This document shows positions 51,891 to 59,797 of a DNA stretch of 64,000 nt, one piece after another. Every line of letters starts with the position of its first letter. Within the stretch, counting starts at the first letter, position 1. The translations under genes and the position numbers were made by a program. The notes beneath the pieces are model-generated. The model did no database searches. It had not been told where the DNA came from and was given only the letters and a program-made list of their open reading frames with translations. Source of the stretch: CAYMND01 sp964465065 (GTDB lineage: Bacteria > Acidobacteriota > Aminicenantia > UBA2199); contig CAYXHZ010000011.1 in assembly GCA_964465065.1 (NCBI GenBank), positions 9,166 to 73,165 on the forward strand. The letters run 5' to 3'.

Positions 51891-53929
51891 CACCTTTTTT
51901 CGGTCATAAAGGCGATCCGGTCCAGGACCAGTTCCGCCGACTTGTCCAGGGCCTGGACGCTGACAATGACCGGTTGTGAACCGAGATTCAGGGGGGGATC
52001 GAAAAACCGGCTGACCTCTTTCAAGCCGGAGCCCGAACTGTTGATCAGGATCCGGGCCAGGGCGGCCGGACCGTTTTTGATCTGCAGACTGAATCGACCG
52101 GCGGCGCGGATGGTCAGGCCGGATATGGAAGTCGCTTGCGGCGCGGGCAATGTGAAATCGACTGCGGCGGCCTGATTGATGCGGACCACCATCTGTTGGC
52201 CGGCCTCGGCCTGGTAACGAACCTGCCCGGCGCTGCGGGGCAGAGCTTCCATTTCGATCTGCGCTGCAGCTGCGGCGGTTTCGGGGGCCAGGCGGAGCAG
52301 CTGCACCTTGGCGTTGAGCAGATCGAATTCGGCCATGAGTTGCATTTTGGGCCATTCAGCCTGGAAAAAATTGCGGTAGAAGGAAACCTCGTCAAAATTG
52401 CGGTGCCGGGCCAGCAGCAGGTATTCGATGCGGTTGCGGGTCAGAAAATCGCTCTGCCAGTTGATGAAACCCGGCCAGGCGAGATAAGTGCGGTGCGGGG
52501 TGCCGATGGACAGGTGGGCGGCCCAGTTGCCGGCGATGCGGCTGGGCGGGATGGCCTTGGCCAGGATTTCGATGATGGCCGGCATTTCGTACTGGCGCTG
52601 CCGGCTCCAGCGCAGGTAAGCCTCCAGGTTGCAGGCCAGCGAAGCGGCCAGCAGCAGGCCGACCAGGGTACGGCGCGTCCATAATCCGCAATGGGGAAGG
52701 AACAGGAGCAGGGTGCCGAGTGCAGCGGCCAGGTGCAGGCTGATTTTGAGTGCCGACCAATGCGGCAGCATGGAAAAATAGACGGGAAACCCCAGGGCGA
52801 TGAGCGTCAGCAGCCAAACCGGCAGAGCCGGCAGTGTGGCGACAGGTTTCAGGGGCTGCAGCGATTGCCTGCGCGACAGCAGACCGAGGCCGTAGCCGGA
52901 GATCAGGGCGGCCGGCAGAATCAGGATCAGGTAGAAGCGGGTCGGTCGGTAACTGACGATGCCGTGAAACAGGGCGCCGCTGGCCAGCCAGGCGAAGGCC
53001 AGATCGACGATCGGCGGCAGGGCGGCGGACCTGGAGAAGCGGGCCGTGATCAGCCAGAGCAGGATGATTCCGGCTACCATAAACAGAACCGGGTCGTATC
53101 GCAAAAAAAGCATCATCGGGCTGGTCCAGAGATTCTGCCAGGCCGAGGCCAGGCTGTCGATACGCCGGACACTGCTGTTGTCCGACATCAGGGTCTTGAG
53201 CACACCCTGGTTGGACAGGTAAATGATCCGCCACCAGCCGGCAAAGCCGGCGGCCAGGGTCAGGCAGAAGGCGGCCAGTTGCCGCCAATGGATTCGCTTT
53301 TCAACAAGCCAGACCAGACCGACGCCGATAAAGGCCGCCAGCAGGTAGACTCCCGATCCTTTCGATAAAAAGGACAAAATAAAAAACAGGCCGCTGACGA
53401 CGAAGGGGCGAGTTTTTCCCGATTCGGCACCTCTGGCGAAGGCCCAGAATGCCAGCAGGCAGAAAAACGTCATCGGGTATTCGCGGTAGTCGATATGGGA
53501 ATAGATGATGAGCGGGTAGGAAAAAGCCAGAAAAATACTGGCCAGAAGAGCGGTCGTCCGATCCAGCAGCCGCTGCAGCATGAGCCAGAAAAAGCCGAGG
53601 ATGAGGATCGAAAAAATCAAGGGCAGCAGGCGGTGGCTGGTCAGGCTGATCCCGAACCAGGAGTAGACGAGGATGTTGAGCGGATGGATCAGCGGCGAGA
53701 ACAGGTGCGGGGCGAAAACGTCCAGTACCGGCTGGCCGAACAGGATCTGGTTGCGGGCGCCGTACTGGTACTGGCCCGGGTCGCCGATGATGCCGCCGCT
53801 GATGGTGATGTCCTTGGGGGGATCGGCGGTCGGAAACAGGCAGCGCAGGGTGATTCCGGCTGCCAGGGTCAGTACGATCAAAACGATCGGGACGAAACGG
53901 TGGCTGAACGAACTGTCATGGCTTGGCAT
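51890..53929 (-). CDS. GT39/PMT-like membrane glycosyltransferase
   Basis: 679 residues, about twelve transmembrane helices in the first 430 and a soluble C-terminal part that ends in a beta-rich domain. Features of GT39-like enzymes are the long first external loop (GGIIGDPGQYQYGARN) and YSHIDYREYPMTFF. ATG 53929 has GGGAG with a 6-base spacer; an ATG at 53959 overlapping the previous stop is the alternative. It follows DUF2304 and GT2 genes, the usual company of polyprenyl-linked sugar transferases. Confidence 0.88.
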   Translation of the reverse strand: MPSHDSSFSHRFVPIVLIVLTLAAGITLRCLFPTADPPKDITISGGIIGDPGQYQYGARNQILFGQPVLDVFAPHLFSPLIHPLNILVYSWFGISLTSHRLLPLIFSILILGFFWLMLQRLLDRTTALLASIFLAFSYPLIIYSHIDYREYPMTFFCLLAFWAFARGAESGKTRPFVVSGLFFILSFLSKGSGVYLLAAFIGVGLVWLVEKRIHWRQLAAFCLTLAAGFAGWWRIIYLSNQGVLKTLMSDNSSVRRIDSLASAWQNLWTSPMMLFLRYDPVLFMVAGIILLWLITARFSRSAALPPIVDLAFAWLASGALFHGIVSYRPTRFYLILILPAALISGYGLGLLSRRQSLQPLKPVATLPALPVWLLTLIALGFPVYFSMLPHWSALKISLHLAAALGTLLLFLPHCGLWTRRTLVGLLLAASLACNLEAYLRWSRQRQYEMPAIIEILAKAIPPSRIAGNWAAHLSIGTPHRTYLAWPGFINWQSDFLTRNRIEYLLLARHRNFDEVSFYRNFFQAEWPKMQLMAEFDLLNAKVQLLRLAPETAAAAAQIEMEALPRSAGQVRYQAEAGQQMVVRINQAAAVDFTLPAPQATSISGLTIRAAGRFSLQIKNGPAALARILINSSGSGLKEVSRFFDPPLNLGSQPVIVSVQALDKSAELVLDRIAFMTEKR

Positions 53930-53955
53930 CGTCGACTCCCGCCGGTCGGGCCGGT

Positions 53956-54324
53956 TCATTTTTTGATCTGGTTTTCCAGGTCACGCAGCCGTTTTTCGAT
54001 GAATGCCGTTTCCTGGTTGAGGTTCTTGAACTGATCGAACAGTACGGTGAATTTTGCCGACAGAAAAATCAGCGCGAACAGGGACAGCCCGAGTCCGAGG
54101 AAGCTCAGGGCCGAGGCCGGGTGTCGGGTGCCCAGCAGGCGGCCGATCAGTCCCAGAAGCGATGGAAGCGCCGTGACCAGGGCCGCAGGGATGAGGATGA
54201 AGCACCACAGAATGGCCAGTTCGGCCTTGATGTGGTTGCGACGGGACAGGTGCAGGACGAACAGTACCGCCAGCAGCATGGTGGCGGTCAGCGAGATGCG
54301 GGCATAGGCGGACAGAGCGGTCAT
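53956..54324 (-). CDS. DUF2304 family membrane protein
   Basis: 122 residues with three transmembrane helices and a C-terminal coiled coil (FKNLNQETAFIEKRLRDLEN). DUF2304 proteins are commonly encoded beside GT2 polyprenyl-phosphate glycosyltransferases, exactly as here, and are thought to assist them. It overlaps the GT2 gene by 4 bases (ATGA). Confidence 0.85.
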   Translation of the reverse strand: MTALSAYARISLTATMLLAVLFVLHLSRRNHIKAELAILWCFILIPAALVTALPSLLGLIGRLLGTRHPASALSFLGLGLSLFALIFLSAKFTVLFDQFKNLNQETAFIEKRLRDLENQIKK

Positions 54325-55052
54325 GGCACGATCCTTTTTTTGATGGCCGAGATGTTGAACAGGGCGAAGACGATACCGGAAAGGGCGCGCAACGGGTAAT
54401 AGATCTTGATCATCGATGAGCCGCTGACACGGATACGCATGGTGACCGGGATTTCACGGATCCGGATTTTCAGGCGCCGCAGCAGCAGGATGGCCTCCGA
54501 ATCGGGGAACTCGGTCTCGTAGATGGGCACCATGGTTTTGGCTGCTTTCAGACGGAAGGCCTGAAAGCCGGAGCTGGTATCGTGAATCATCTGACCGGTC
54601 AGAAACGAAGTCAGCAGGGAAAAAAAGATCATGGCCAGACGCCGGGTGAACGGGATCGGATAGGATGGCTGATATGCGGAGGAAAAACGCGATCCGATGA
54701 CCAGGTCCGTCGAATCGTCCAGGGCGGCCAGCAGTTTGGGAATTTCCTCGGGCGGATGCTGACCGTCGCCATCGAGCAGGACGAAGCGTTCGAAGCCCTG
54801 ACGGATGCCGTACTTCAGCCCGGTCTGGATGGCGTAGTTGTACCCCAGGTTCACCGGGTGGCTGATGTAGGGGTAGCCGGCCCGGTCGATGATCCGGGCG
54901 CTGTCGTCGCGGGACTGATCGTTGATGAACAGGGGGCTGATTTCGGGATGATCCTGAATTAGTGCGGCCAGTTTCTGCAGGAACTGCGGCAGGTTTTCGG
55001 CTTCGTTATAACAGGGAATGATGGTGAGAACGGGGCTGGAAACTGTGATCAT
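54321..55052 (-). CDS. GT2 glycosyltransferase, polyprenyl-phosphate sugar synthase type
   Basis: 243 residues. GT-A motifs IIPCYNEAENLP, NDQSRDDSARI, NLGYNYAIQTGLKYG and LLDGDGQHPPEEI; then IGSRF and HDTSSGFQAFR. No clear membrane helix, which suits a DPM1-like enzyme working with the DUF2304 protein and the GT39-like enzyme downstream. The ATG lies 6 bases after a -10 box with no ribosome site. Confidence 0.92.
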   Translation of the reverse strand: MITVSSPVLTIIPCYNEAENLPQFLQKLAALIQDHPEISPLFINDQSRDDSARIIDRAGYPYISHPVNLGYNYAIQTGLKYGIRQGFERFVLLDGDGQHPPEEIPKLLAALDDSTDLVIGSRFSSAYQPSYPIPFTRRLAMIFFSLLTSFLTGQMIHDTSSGFQAFRLKAAKTMVPIYETEFPDSEAILLLRRLKIRIREIPVTMRIRVSGSSMIKIYYPLRALSGIVFALFNISAIKKRIVP

Positions 55053-55058
55053 GCCAAG

Positions 55059-55087
55059 GTTATATCACAGTTGCCGGTGGCCTTCAA
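55059..55087 (-). promoter_or_regulatory. promoter of the GT2-DUF2304-GT39 unit, leaderless
   Basis: Minus-strand TTGAAG (55082-55087), 17 bases, TATAAC (55059-55064) with TG one base upstream. Only 6 bases lie between the -10 box and the ATG. Confidence 0.6.
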
Positions 55088-55092
55088 CTCGG

Positions 55093-55121
55093 TTGAGCTG
55101 CCGGGATCGATGTGGTATCAT
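55093..55121 (+). promoter_or_regulatory. divergent promoter of the methyltransferase unit
   Basis: TTGAGC (55093-55098), 17 bases, TATCAT (55116-55121) with TG one base upstream. Nine bases separate it from ATG 55131. The two divergent -35 boxes are 5 bases apart and form the inverted repeat TCAAC-TCG-GTTGA. Confidence 0.55.
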
Positions 55122-55130
55122 GGGACTGTC

Positions 55131-55979
55131 ATGAACCGAATCAACCCGATCGAACAGCAGTTTCTGGACTACATGGCTCAACTCCAGGGCCGGCACCTTG
55201 ACCTGGTCAGGGGGCATTACCTGACCCTGCGCAAGCATTTCCGTCCCCACGGCAACCGTTTCCGGCAATTGTCGGAGGAGTTCATCCGTCTCCACGATTT
55301 CTATTACAACATCGATCACCCGACCGATTACATCAAGTTGTACCAGCAGCACGCCGGCATTTCGCTGTTCCGTTTCCTGTCTTACGCCGACCACAGGCCT
55401 TCCCTGCTTGGCAACGCCGCCTATTTTTTCAAACTGCTGGTCGGCGGCCAGGCCGCCCGGGCCTGCTGCTCGCTGCGGCGCGAAGTCAAAAAAAAGCTGC
55501 ACCGTAAAAAGGCGCCGGGCGTCATCGAGCTGGCCGGGCGGCGTTTCCAGAAGGTAGTGCTGCTCGATTACGGCTGCGGCTTGGCCTACCGTTCGATCGA
55601 AACGGCCCAGGCTCTGGGCGACAGGCTGGACCGGCTGGTGCTGGTCGACATCCCTTCACTGGTGTTGGACTTCACCTGTCACCGTGCCGAACGGCTGGGC
55701 CTGCGGGTCGAACGGATCGAAGTGACTCCCGAGCAGCCCTATCCGCAGCTGCCCGAGCACCACATCTGTTTCGCCAACGAAGTGGTCGAACACGTCAAGG
55801 AGCCGCTGCGGCTCTTGGCCCGCCTGAGTTCGGCCCAACCCGGCGGCGCGCTGTTGTGCGGCGATTACGACGATCATTGCCCGGAAATCTATCACCTGCA
55901 CACCGATCTGTCGTCTTTCCGTCGCGAACTGGCCCGGGACTACCGCCCGCTGGGAGGGGACTGGTATGAAAAAGGCTGA
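55131..55979 (+). CDS. SAM-dependent methyltransferase, class I
   Basis: 282 residues. Motif I is VVLLDYGCGLAYRSIETAQA, motif II LVLVDIPSLVLDF and post I FANEVVEHVKEPLRLLA. The N-terminal 150 residues are helical and not recognised. Likely cytoplasmic, modifying a sugar or lipid-linked intermediate, judging from neighbours. It overlaps the acyltransferase by 14 bases. Confidence 0.85.
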   Translation: MNRINPIEQQFLDYMAQLQGRHLDLVRGHYLTLRKHFRPHGNRFRQLSEEFIRLHDFYYNIDHPTDYIKLYQQHAGISLFRFLSYADHRPSLLGNAAYFFKLLVGGQAARACCSLRREVKKKLHRKKAPGVIELAGRRFQKVVLLDYGCGLAYRSIETAQALGDRLDRLVLVDIPSLVLDFTCHRAERLGLRVERIEVTPEQPYPQLPEHHICFANEVVEHVKEPLRLLARLSSAQPGGALLCGDYDDHCPEIYHLHTDLSSFRRELARDYRPLGGDWYEKG

Positions 55980-56736
55980 GCAGAACCGCATGATGGACCA
56001 GGGCCGGGGACGGTCGGCCAAGTACAGATCCCTGGTGGTCGGTGACGCCTCGTGGCTTTTTTTTCTGCGTTTCGAACTGACGACTTTCCTGTTTTCCGGC
56101 CTGGGCGGCGCTCTGGGTATGGCTCTGCGCGGCCTGTTCTACCGCGGACTTTTCCGCAGTATCGGCCGGGGGGTGGTTTTCGGCCGGCACATGACCTTGC
56201 GTCAGCCGCAGAAAATCGATATCGGAGAGCGAACGATCTTTGACGACAATACGGTGCTGGATGCCAAAGGGGATGCCAACCACGGGCTGCGCATCGGCGC
56301 CCGGGTCATGATCGGCCGCAACACCATCGTCAGCTGCAAGGGCGGCGATATCGATATCGGCGACGACGTCAACATCGGCCCGCACTGTTATTTCATTTCC
56401 GAAGAGCATCTGGAAATCGGCCGCTACAGCATCATCGCCGGCAACACCTTTCTGGTGGCCGGGGGCAACCACAGCTTCGATGACCCCGACACGCCGATCT
56501 GTCGACAGCCCTCCATTTCCAAGGGCGGCATCCGCATCGCCGAGGATGTCTGGATCGGAGCCTCGGCGACCGTGGTCGACGGGGCCAAGATCGGCCGGGG
56601 CGCGGTCATCGGCGCCGGCAGCCTGGTGCACCGTCGGATCCCTGAACTGGCGGTGGCTCTCGGCTACCCGGTCGAGATCATCAAGAAACGGGGGCAAGCG
56701 GTTCAAAAAGCCGATCCGGCCGCCGGGAAGGAATGA
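55966..56736 (+). CDS. hexapeptide-repeat acyltransferase
   Basis: 256 residues. After an amphipathic N-terminus (FLRFELTTFLFSGLGGALG), left-handed beta-helix repeats run from about residue 85 to 235 (IDIGERTIFDDNTVLDA; IRIAEDVWIGASATVVDGAKIGRGAVIGAGSLV). NHSF holds the conserved catalytic His of maltose-acetyltransferase-like enzymes. Probably O- or N-acetylates a sugar of the envelope glycan. It overlaps the SDR gene by 4 bases. Confidence 0.9.
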   Translation: MKKAEQNRMMDQGRGRSAKYRSLVVGDASWLFFLRFELTTFLFSGLGGALGMALRGLFYRGLFRSIGRGVVFGRHMTLRQPQKIDIGERTIFDDNTVLDAKGDANHGLRIGARVMIGRNTIVSCKGGDIDIGDDVNIGPHCYFISEEHLEIGRYSIIAGNTFLVAGGNHSFDDPDTPICRQPSISKGGIRIAEDVWIGASATVVDGAKIGRGAVIGAGSLVHRRIPELAVALGYPVEIIKKRGQAVQKADPAAGKE

Positions 56737-57734
56737 GCCGTCAGGTCTGGTTGTCCGGGGCCGGCGGCTTTGTCGGTCGCCATCTGGCGCGACGGCTGCT
56801 GGACGAAGGCTGCCGGGTCGTCTGCCTGATCCGTTCGCCGGGTTCGGTGGCGATTGAGCTGCAGCAACTGGGGGCCGAAATCGTTTATGGCGATCTGCTC
56901 AGCCCCGAATCGTACCGCGACAGTCTGGCCGGTTGCGACTGGGTATTTCATCTGGCCGCGGCCTACCGCGACGGCGGTACCGACCGGGAGAGCTTCTGGC
57001 GGGTCAACGTCCAGGGTACCGGCAGTTTGCTGCAGGCAGCTGTACAGGCCGGCGTGAAGCGCTTCGTCTACTGCAGCACGGTCGGCGTCCACGGCGATTG
57101 CGCTGCGGGTCCGTTAAATGAAGCATCCGCCTGCGCGCCGCATGAAGAGTACGGCCATTCCAAACTGCAGGCCGAAGGACTGGTCGGCAAAACCGGAGCC
57201 GAATCGGCATTGGAGACCGTCATTATCCGTCCGGTTGGAATTTACGGGCCGGGGGACTGGCGGCTGGGTAAAATGTTCACAGCCATCGCGCGACGGCGCT
57301 TCGCCATCATCGGCAGCGGCCGTAACCGCTACCACATGACCTACATCGACGATCTGGTCCAGGCTTTCTGGCTGGCGGCCAAGACGCCGGCGGCTGCCGG
57401 TCAGACCTACATCATCGGCGGCGACGAGGTGCCGACCATCGACGAATTGAGTCGGTTGATCGCCGGCCAGCTCGGTGTCACCCTGCCGAAATTCCATGTT
57501 CCCTTCTGGCCGGTTTATGCCCTGGCCGTGCTGTGCGAGGGGATCTGTCGTCCGCTGCGGGTCTCGCCGCCCTTGTTCCGGCGCCGTTTGGATTTCTTCT
57601 CCGTGTCCCGTTGGTTCGACACCGGCAAGGCCAGAAGAGAGCTGGGTTATCGGCCGCTTGTCGATCTGCAGCAGGGGTTGGCGCGGACGATTGAATGGTA
57701 CCGACAGCAGGGATTTTTAGCGAAATCGGAATAA
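56733..57734 (+). CDS. extended SDR, sugar epimerase/dehydratase or 3-beta-HSD-like
   Basis: 333 residues. LSGAGGFVGRHLARRL (Gly9-x2-Gly12-x2-Gly15), VFHLAAAY, active-site YGHSK, RPVGIYGPGDWRLG and YIDDLVQAFWLAA. The sequence type is that of NAD-dependent epimerases and hopanoid- or sterol-type dehydrogenase-like SDRs. Substrate unknown. Last gene of the methyltransferase unit. Confidence 0.9.
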   Translation: MSRQVWLSGAGGFVGRHLARRLLDEGCRVVCLIRSPGSVAIELQQLGAEIVYGDLLSPESYRDSLAGCDWVFHLAAAYRDGGTDRESFWRVNVQGTGSLLQAAVQAGVKRFVYCSTVGVHGDCAAGPLNEASACAPHEEYGHSKLQAEGLVGKTGAESALETVIIRPVGIYGPGDWRLGKMFTAIARRRFAIIGSGRNRYHMTYIDDLVQAFWLAAKTPAAAGQTYIIGGDEVPTIDELSRLIAGQLGVTLPKFHVPFWPVYALAVLCEGICRPLRVSPPLFRRRLDFFSVSRWFDTGKARRELGYRPLVDLQQGLARTIEWYRQQGFLAKSE

Positions 57735-57865
57735 AATTTGCTTTTTTCGGCGGTTTTTGGCTGACCGATGTGACAAACAGCAGCAGTCAGCCGGCGAATT
57801 TGCCAACATCCTGGCTGATGTCACCCTGATTGCTGTCGTTTTATCGGACATTCTCTTATTCTTGG
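57735..57865. repeat. intergenic stretch with nested inverted repeats
   Basis: No gene. GGCTGAC and GTCAGCC form a perfect 7-base inverted repeat. GTGACA and TCAGCC can also pair with GGCTGA and TGTCAC further on, and a GGCGAATTTGCC partial palindrome sits inside. No T run follows, so a terminator is not clear. Confidence 0.35.
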
Positions 57866-57894
57866 TTGACTAAAGCCGGTTTTCATATTAGTAT
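57866..57894 (+). promoter_or_regulatory. promoter of the UPF0104-nrdR-hsp20-lon-thiL unit, leaderless
   Basis: TTGACT (57866-57871), 17 bases, TAGTAT (57889-57894). The ATG follows 8 bases later without a ribosome site. Confidence 0.6.
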
Positions 57895-57902
57895 GTTGCA
57901 AA

Positions 57903-58937
57903 ATGAAGCGAATACTGCGTAGCCTTCTGCCGTTGTCACTGGCTGTTCTGCTGATGTTTTTTTTCCTCAAAGGGGTGGCCTGGTCCGAGGTCTGGCGCTC
58001 CCTGCACGGCGTCCATACCGGTTTCATCGTCGCCTTTGTGATCGGCATCCTGCTGCAGTACGCCGTCAAAGCCTACCGCTGGGGGGTTATCCTGCGCGCC
58101 CAGCAGGTCAGGATCCCCTTTACGCAGCTTTTTTACTTCATTTCACTCAGCTTTTTCCTCAACACGGTCATGCCCGGCAAACTGGGCGAACCGGCCAAGG
58201 GCGTGCTGATCGCCCGTCGCTTCCATTTTTCCGAGGGGGCAGGTCTGGCTTCGGTGGTCATCGAGCGCATGATCGACCTGTTGATGCTGCTGGTTCTTTT
58301 TCTGGTTTCCTTCCTCGTCTATCCCGACGCCGGCAACCCTCTGCTGGTACGCATGCAGCAACTGGCCTGGCTGGCGGCTCCGCTGATTCTCGGCCTGTTT
58401 GCCGTCTTTTTCCTGATCAACCGTCGCGGCCTCAGCGCCACGGTGCGGACCTGGCTGGAGCGGGCGTCCCGGCTCTTTCCCAAACGGTTCCGCGAACGGG
58501 TGTTGTCCTTTCTGGTCACCTTCGTCGAGAATCTGCACGTCAACCTGCCCGCCCGGGATATGGCTCGTCTGATCGTTTCCTCGATTCTCGTCTGGGTCTG
58601 GGTCTTTCCCTTTTTCTGGCTGCTCATGCAGGGCTTTGACTGGGGGAGACCGATCGGACTGCTGCAGGCCCTTCCCTACTTCGCTCTGCTCATGGTCGGC
58701 GCCGCCATTCCCACACCCGGCATGGCCGGATCCCTGGACAGCGCCTCCAAGATCGGATTTTACGAATTGATCGGAATTTCTCCGGCCTACAGCGGGTCGG
58801 TGGTTGCCTATACTTTGCTGTTTCATACCATTTTATTGTTGATCGCTCTGGCGACCGGCATCGTCGCCGTAAGACGTCTCGAGCTCGGAATGAGCACCAT
58901 CAAGGGGGTAAAAACAAATGAAATGTCCGGATTGTGA
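57903..58937 (+). CDS. UPF0104/LPG-synthase-TM family membrane protein
   Basis: 344 residues, about eight transmembrane helices. Conserved motifs of the flippase-like family are RWGVILRAQ, FFLNTVMPGKLGEPAKGVLIAR, VVIERMIDLLML and the C-terminal GAAIPTPGMAGSLDSASK. The soluble transferase domain of MprF is absent. It may move or sense a lipid-linked intermediate from the neighbouring glycan genes. It overlaps nrdR by 20 bases. Confidence 0.9.
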   Translation: MKRILRSLLPLSLAVLLMFFFLKGVAWSEVWRSLHGVHTGFIVAFVIGILLQYAVKAYRWGVILRAQQVRIPFTQLFYFISLSFFLNTVMPGKLGEPAKGVLIARRFHFSEGAGLASVVIERMIDLLMLLVLFLVSFLVYPDAGNPLLVRMQQLAWLAAPLILGLFAVFFLINRRGLSATVRTWLERASRLFPKRFRERVLSFLVTFVENLHVNLPARDMARLIVSSILVWVWVFPFFWLLMQGFDWGRPIGLLQALPYFALLMVGAAIPTPGMAGSLDSASKIGFYELIGISPAYSGSVVAYTLLFHTILLLIALATGIVAVRRLELGMSTIKGVKTNEMSGL

Positions 58938-59373
58938 AAACCTGGAAGACAAAGTGATCGAAACCCGTGAGAGCAAGGAGCGTAATTATATCCGTCGTCG
59001 CCGCGAATGTCTGCAGTGCGGACGGCGCTTCACGACCTACGAGAAGGTCGAGGAAATTCCGCTGGTGGTGGTCAAAAAAGACGGCCGGCGCGAAGAGTTC
59101 GATCTGGACAAGGTCCGCAAGGGACTCTACCGGGCGGTCGAGAAAAGGCCCATTCCCACCAAGCAGATCGAACAGATCGCCGCCAAGGTGGAGGAGTACG
59201 TGTCCTCTTCCGAGAAAGAAGTCAGTACCAAGGCCATCGGCGAACACATCATGGAGCGGCTCAAGACTCTGGACAAGGTGGCCTACGTGCGCTTCGCGTC
59301 CGTTTACCTGGATTTCCGCAGTCTGGAAGAATTTCTCTCCGAGCTGCACAACCTGCTCAAAAAGGAGAATTGA
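58918..59373 (+). CDS. nrdR: transcriptional repressor NrdR
   Basis: Zinc-ribbon/ATP-cone repressor of ribonucleotide reductase genes. 151 residues; Cys3, Cys6, Cys31 and Cys34 form the zinc ribbon (CPDC, CLQC), followed by RRFTTYE and the ATP cone (VVVKKDGRREEFDLDKVRKG). No nrd gene or clear NrdR box is in the window. It abuts hsp20 directly. Confidence 0.97.
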   Translation: MKCPDCENLEDKVIETRESKERNYIRRRRECLQCGRRFTTYEKVEEIPLVVVKKDGRREEFDLDKVRKGLYRAVEKRPIPTKQIEQIAAKVEEYVSSSEKEVSTKAIGEHIMERLKTLDKVAYVRFASVYLDFRSLEEFLSELHNLLKKEN

Positions 59374-59775
59374 ATGGCCAAGAAGCATTTACCTTTTTTT
59401 GAGGTTGAGATCGGCAAGAATTTTTCGTCGGGTATCAGCACTCAGGTCGACTGGGAACCGCGGACGAACATCATCGAGACTGAGCAGCACCTGATCATCG
59501 AAGTGGAGTTGCCAGGCGTCGAAAAGGACGATGTGTCCATCATTCTCCACGGCAGTCGCGAGCTGGTGATCAAAGGGGTCAAAAAACAGCCGCGAACCGG
59601 TGATGCCCAGATGACCTTTTACCTGTTCGAGAGAGAGTTCGGCAGTTTTTACAAGAAGATCATGATCGATTTTCCCCTCGATTCCAACCATATTACCTCG
59701 ACTATGGAAAATGGGGTGTTGGTGGTGCAGATCCCCAAGAAACGCTATCAGAAAATCACCATCGAAGTGAAATGA
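59374..59775 (+). CDS. small heat-shock protein, Hsp20 family
   Basis: 133 residues, an ATP-independent holdase. The alpha-crystallin domain shows WEPRTNIIETEQHLIIEVELPGV, KDDVSIILHG, FYLFEREFGSFYKKIMIDFP and MENGVLVVQIPK (the GVL motif). The C-terminus is short and lacks a clear I-x-I tail. It starts at the base after the nrdR stop and precedes lon by 22 bases, so chaperone and protease are coexpressed. No CIRCE element was seen. Confidence 0.94.
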   Translation: MAKKHLPFFEVEIGKNFSSGISTQVDWEPRTNIIETEQHLIIEVELPGVEKDDVSIILHGSRELVIKGVKKQPRTGDAQMTFYLFEREFGSFYKKIMIDFPLDSNHITSTMENGVLVVQIPKKRYQKITIEVK

Positions 59776-59797
59776 CCGTTGAAAAAAGGGGTGAACC

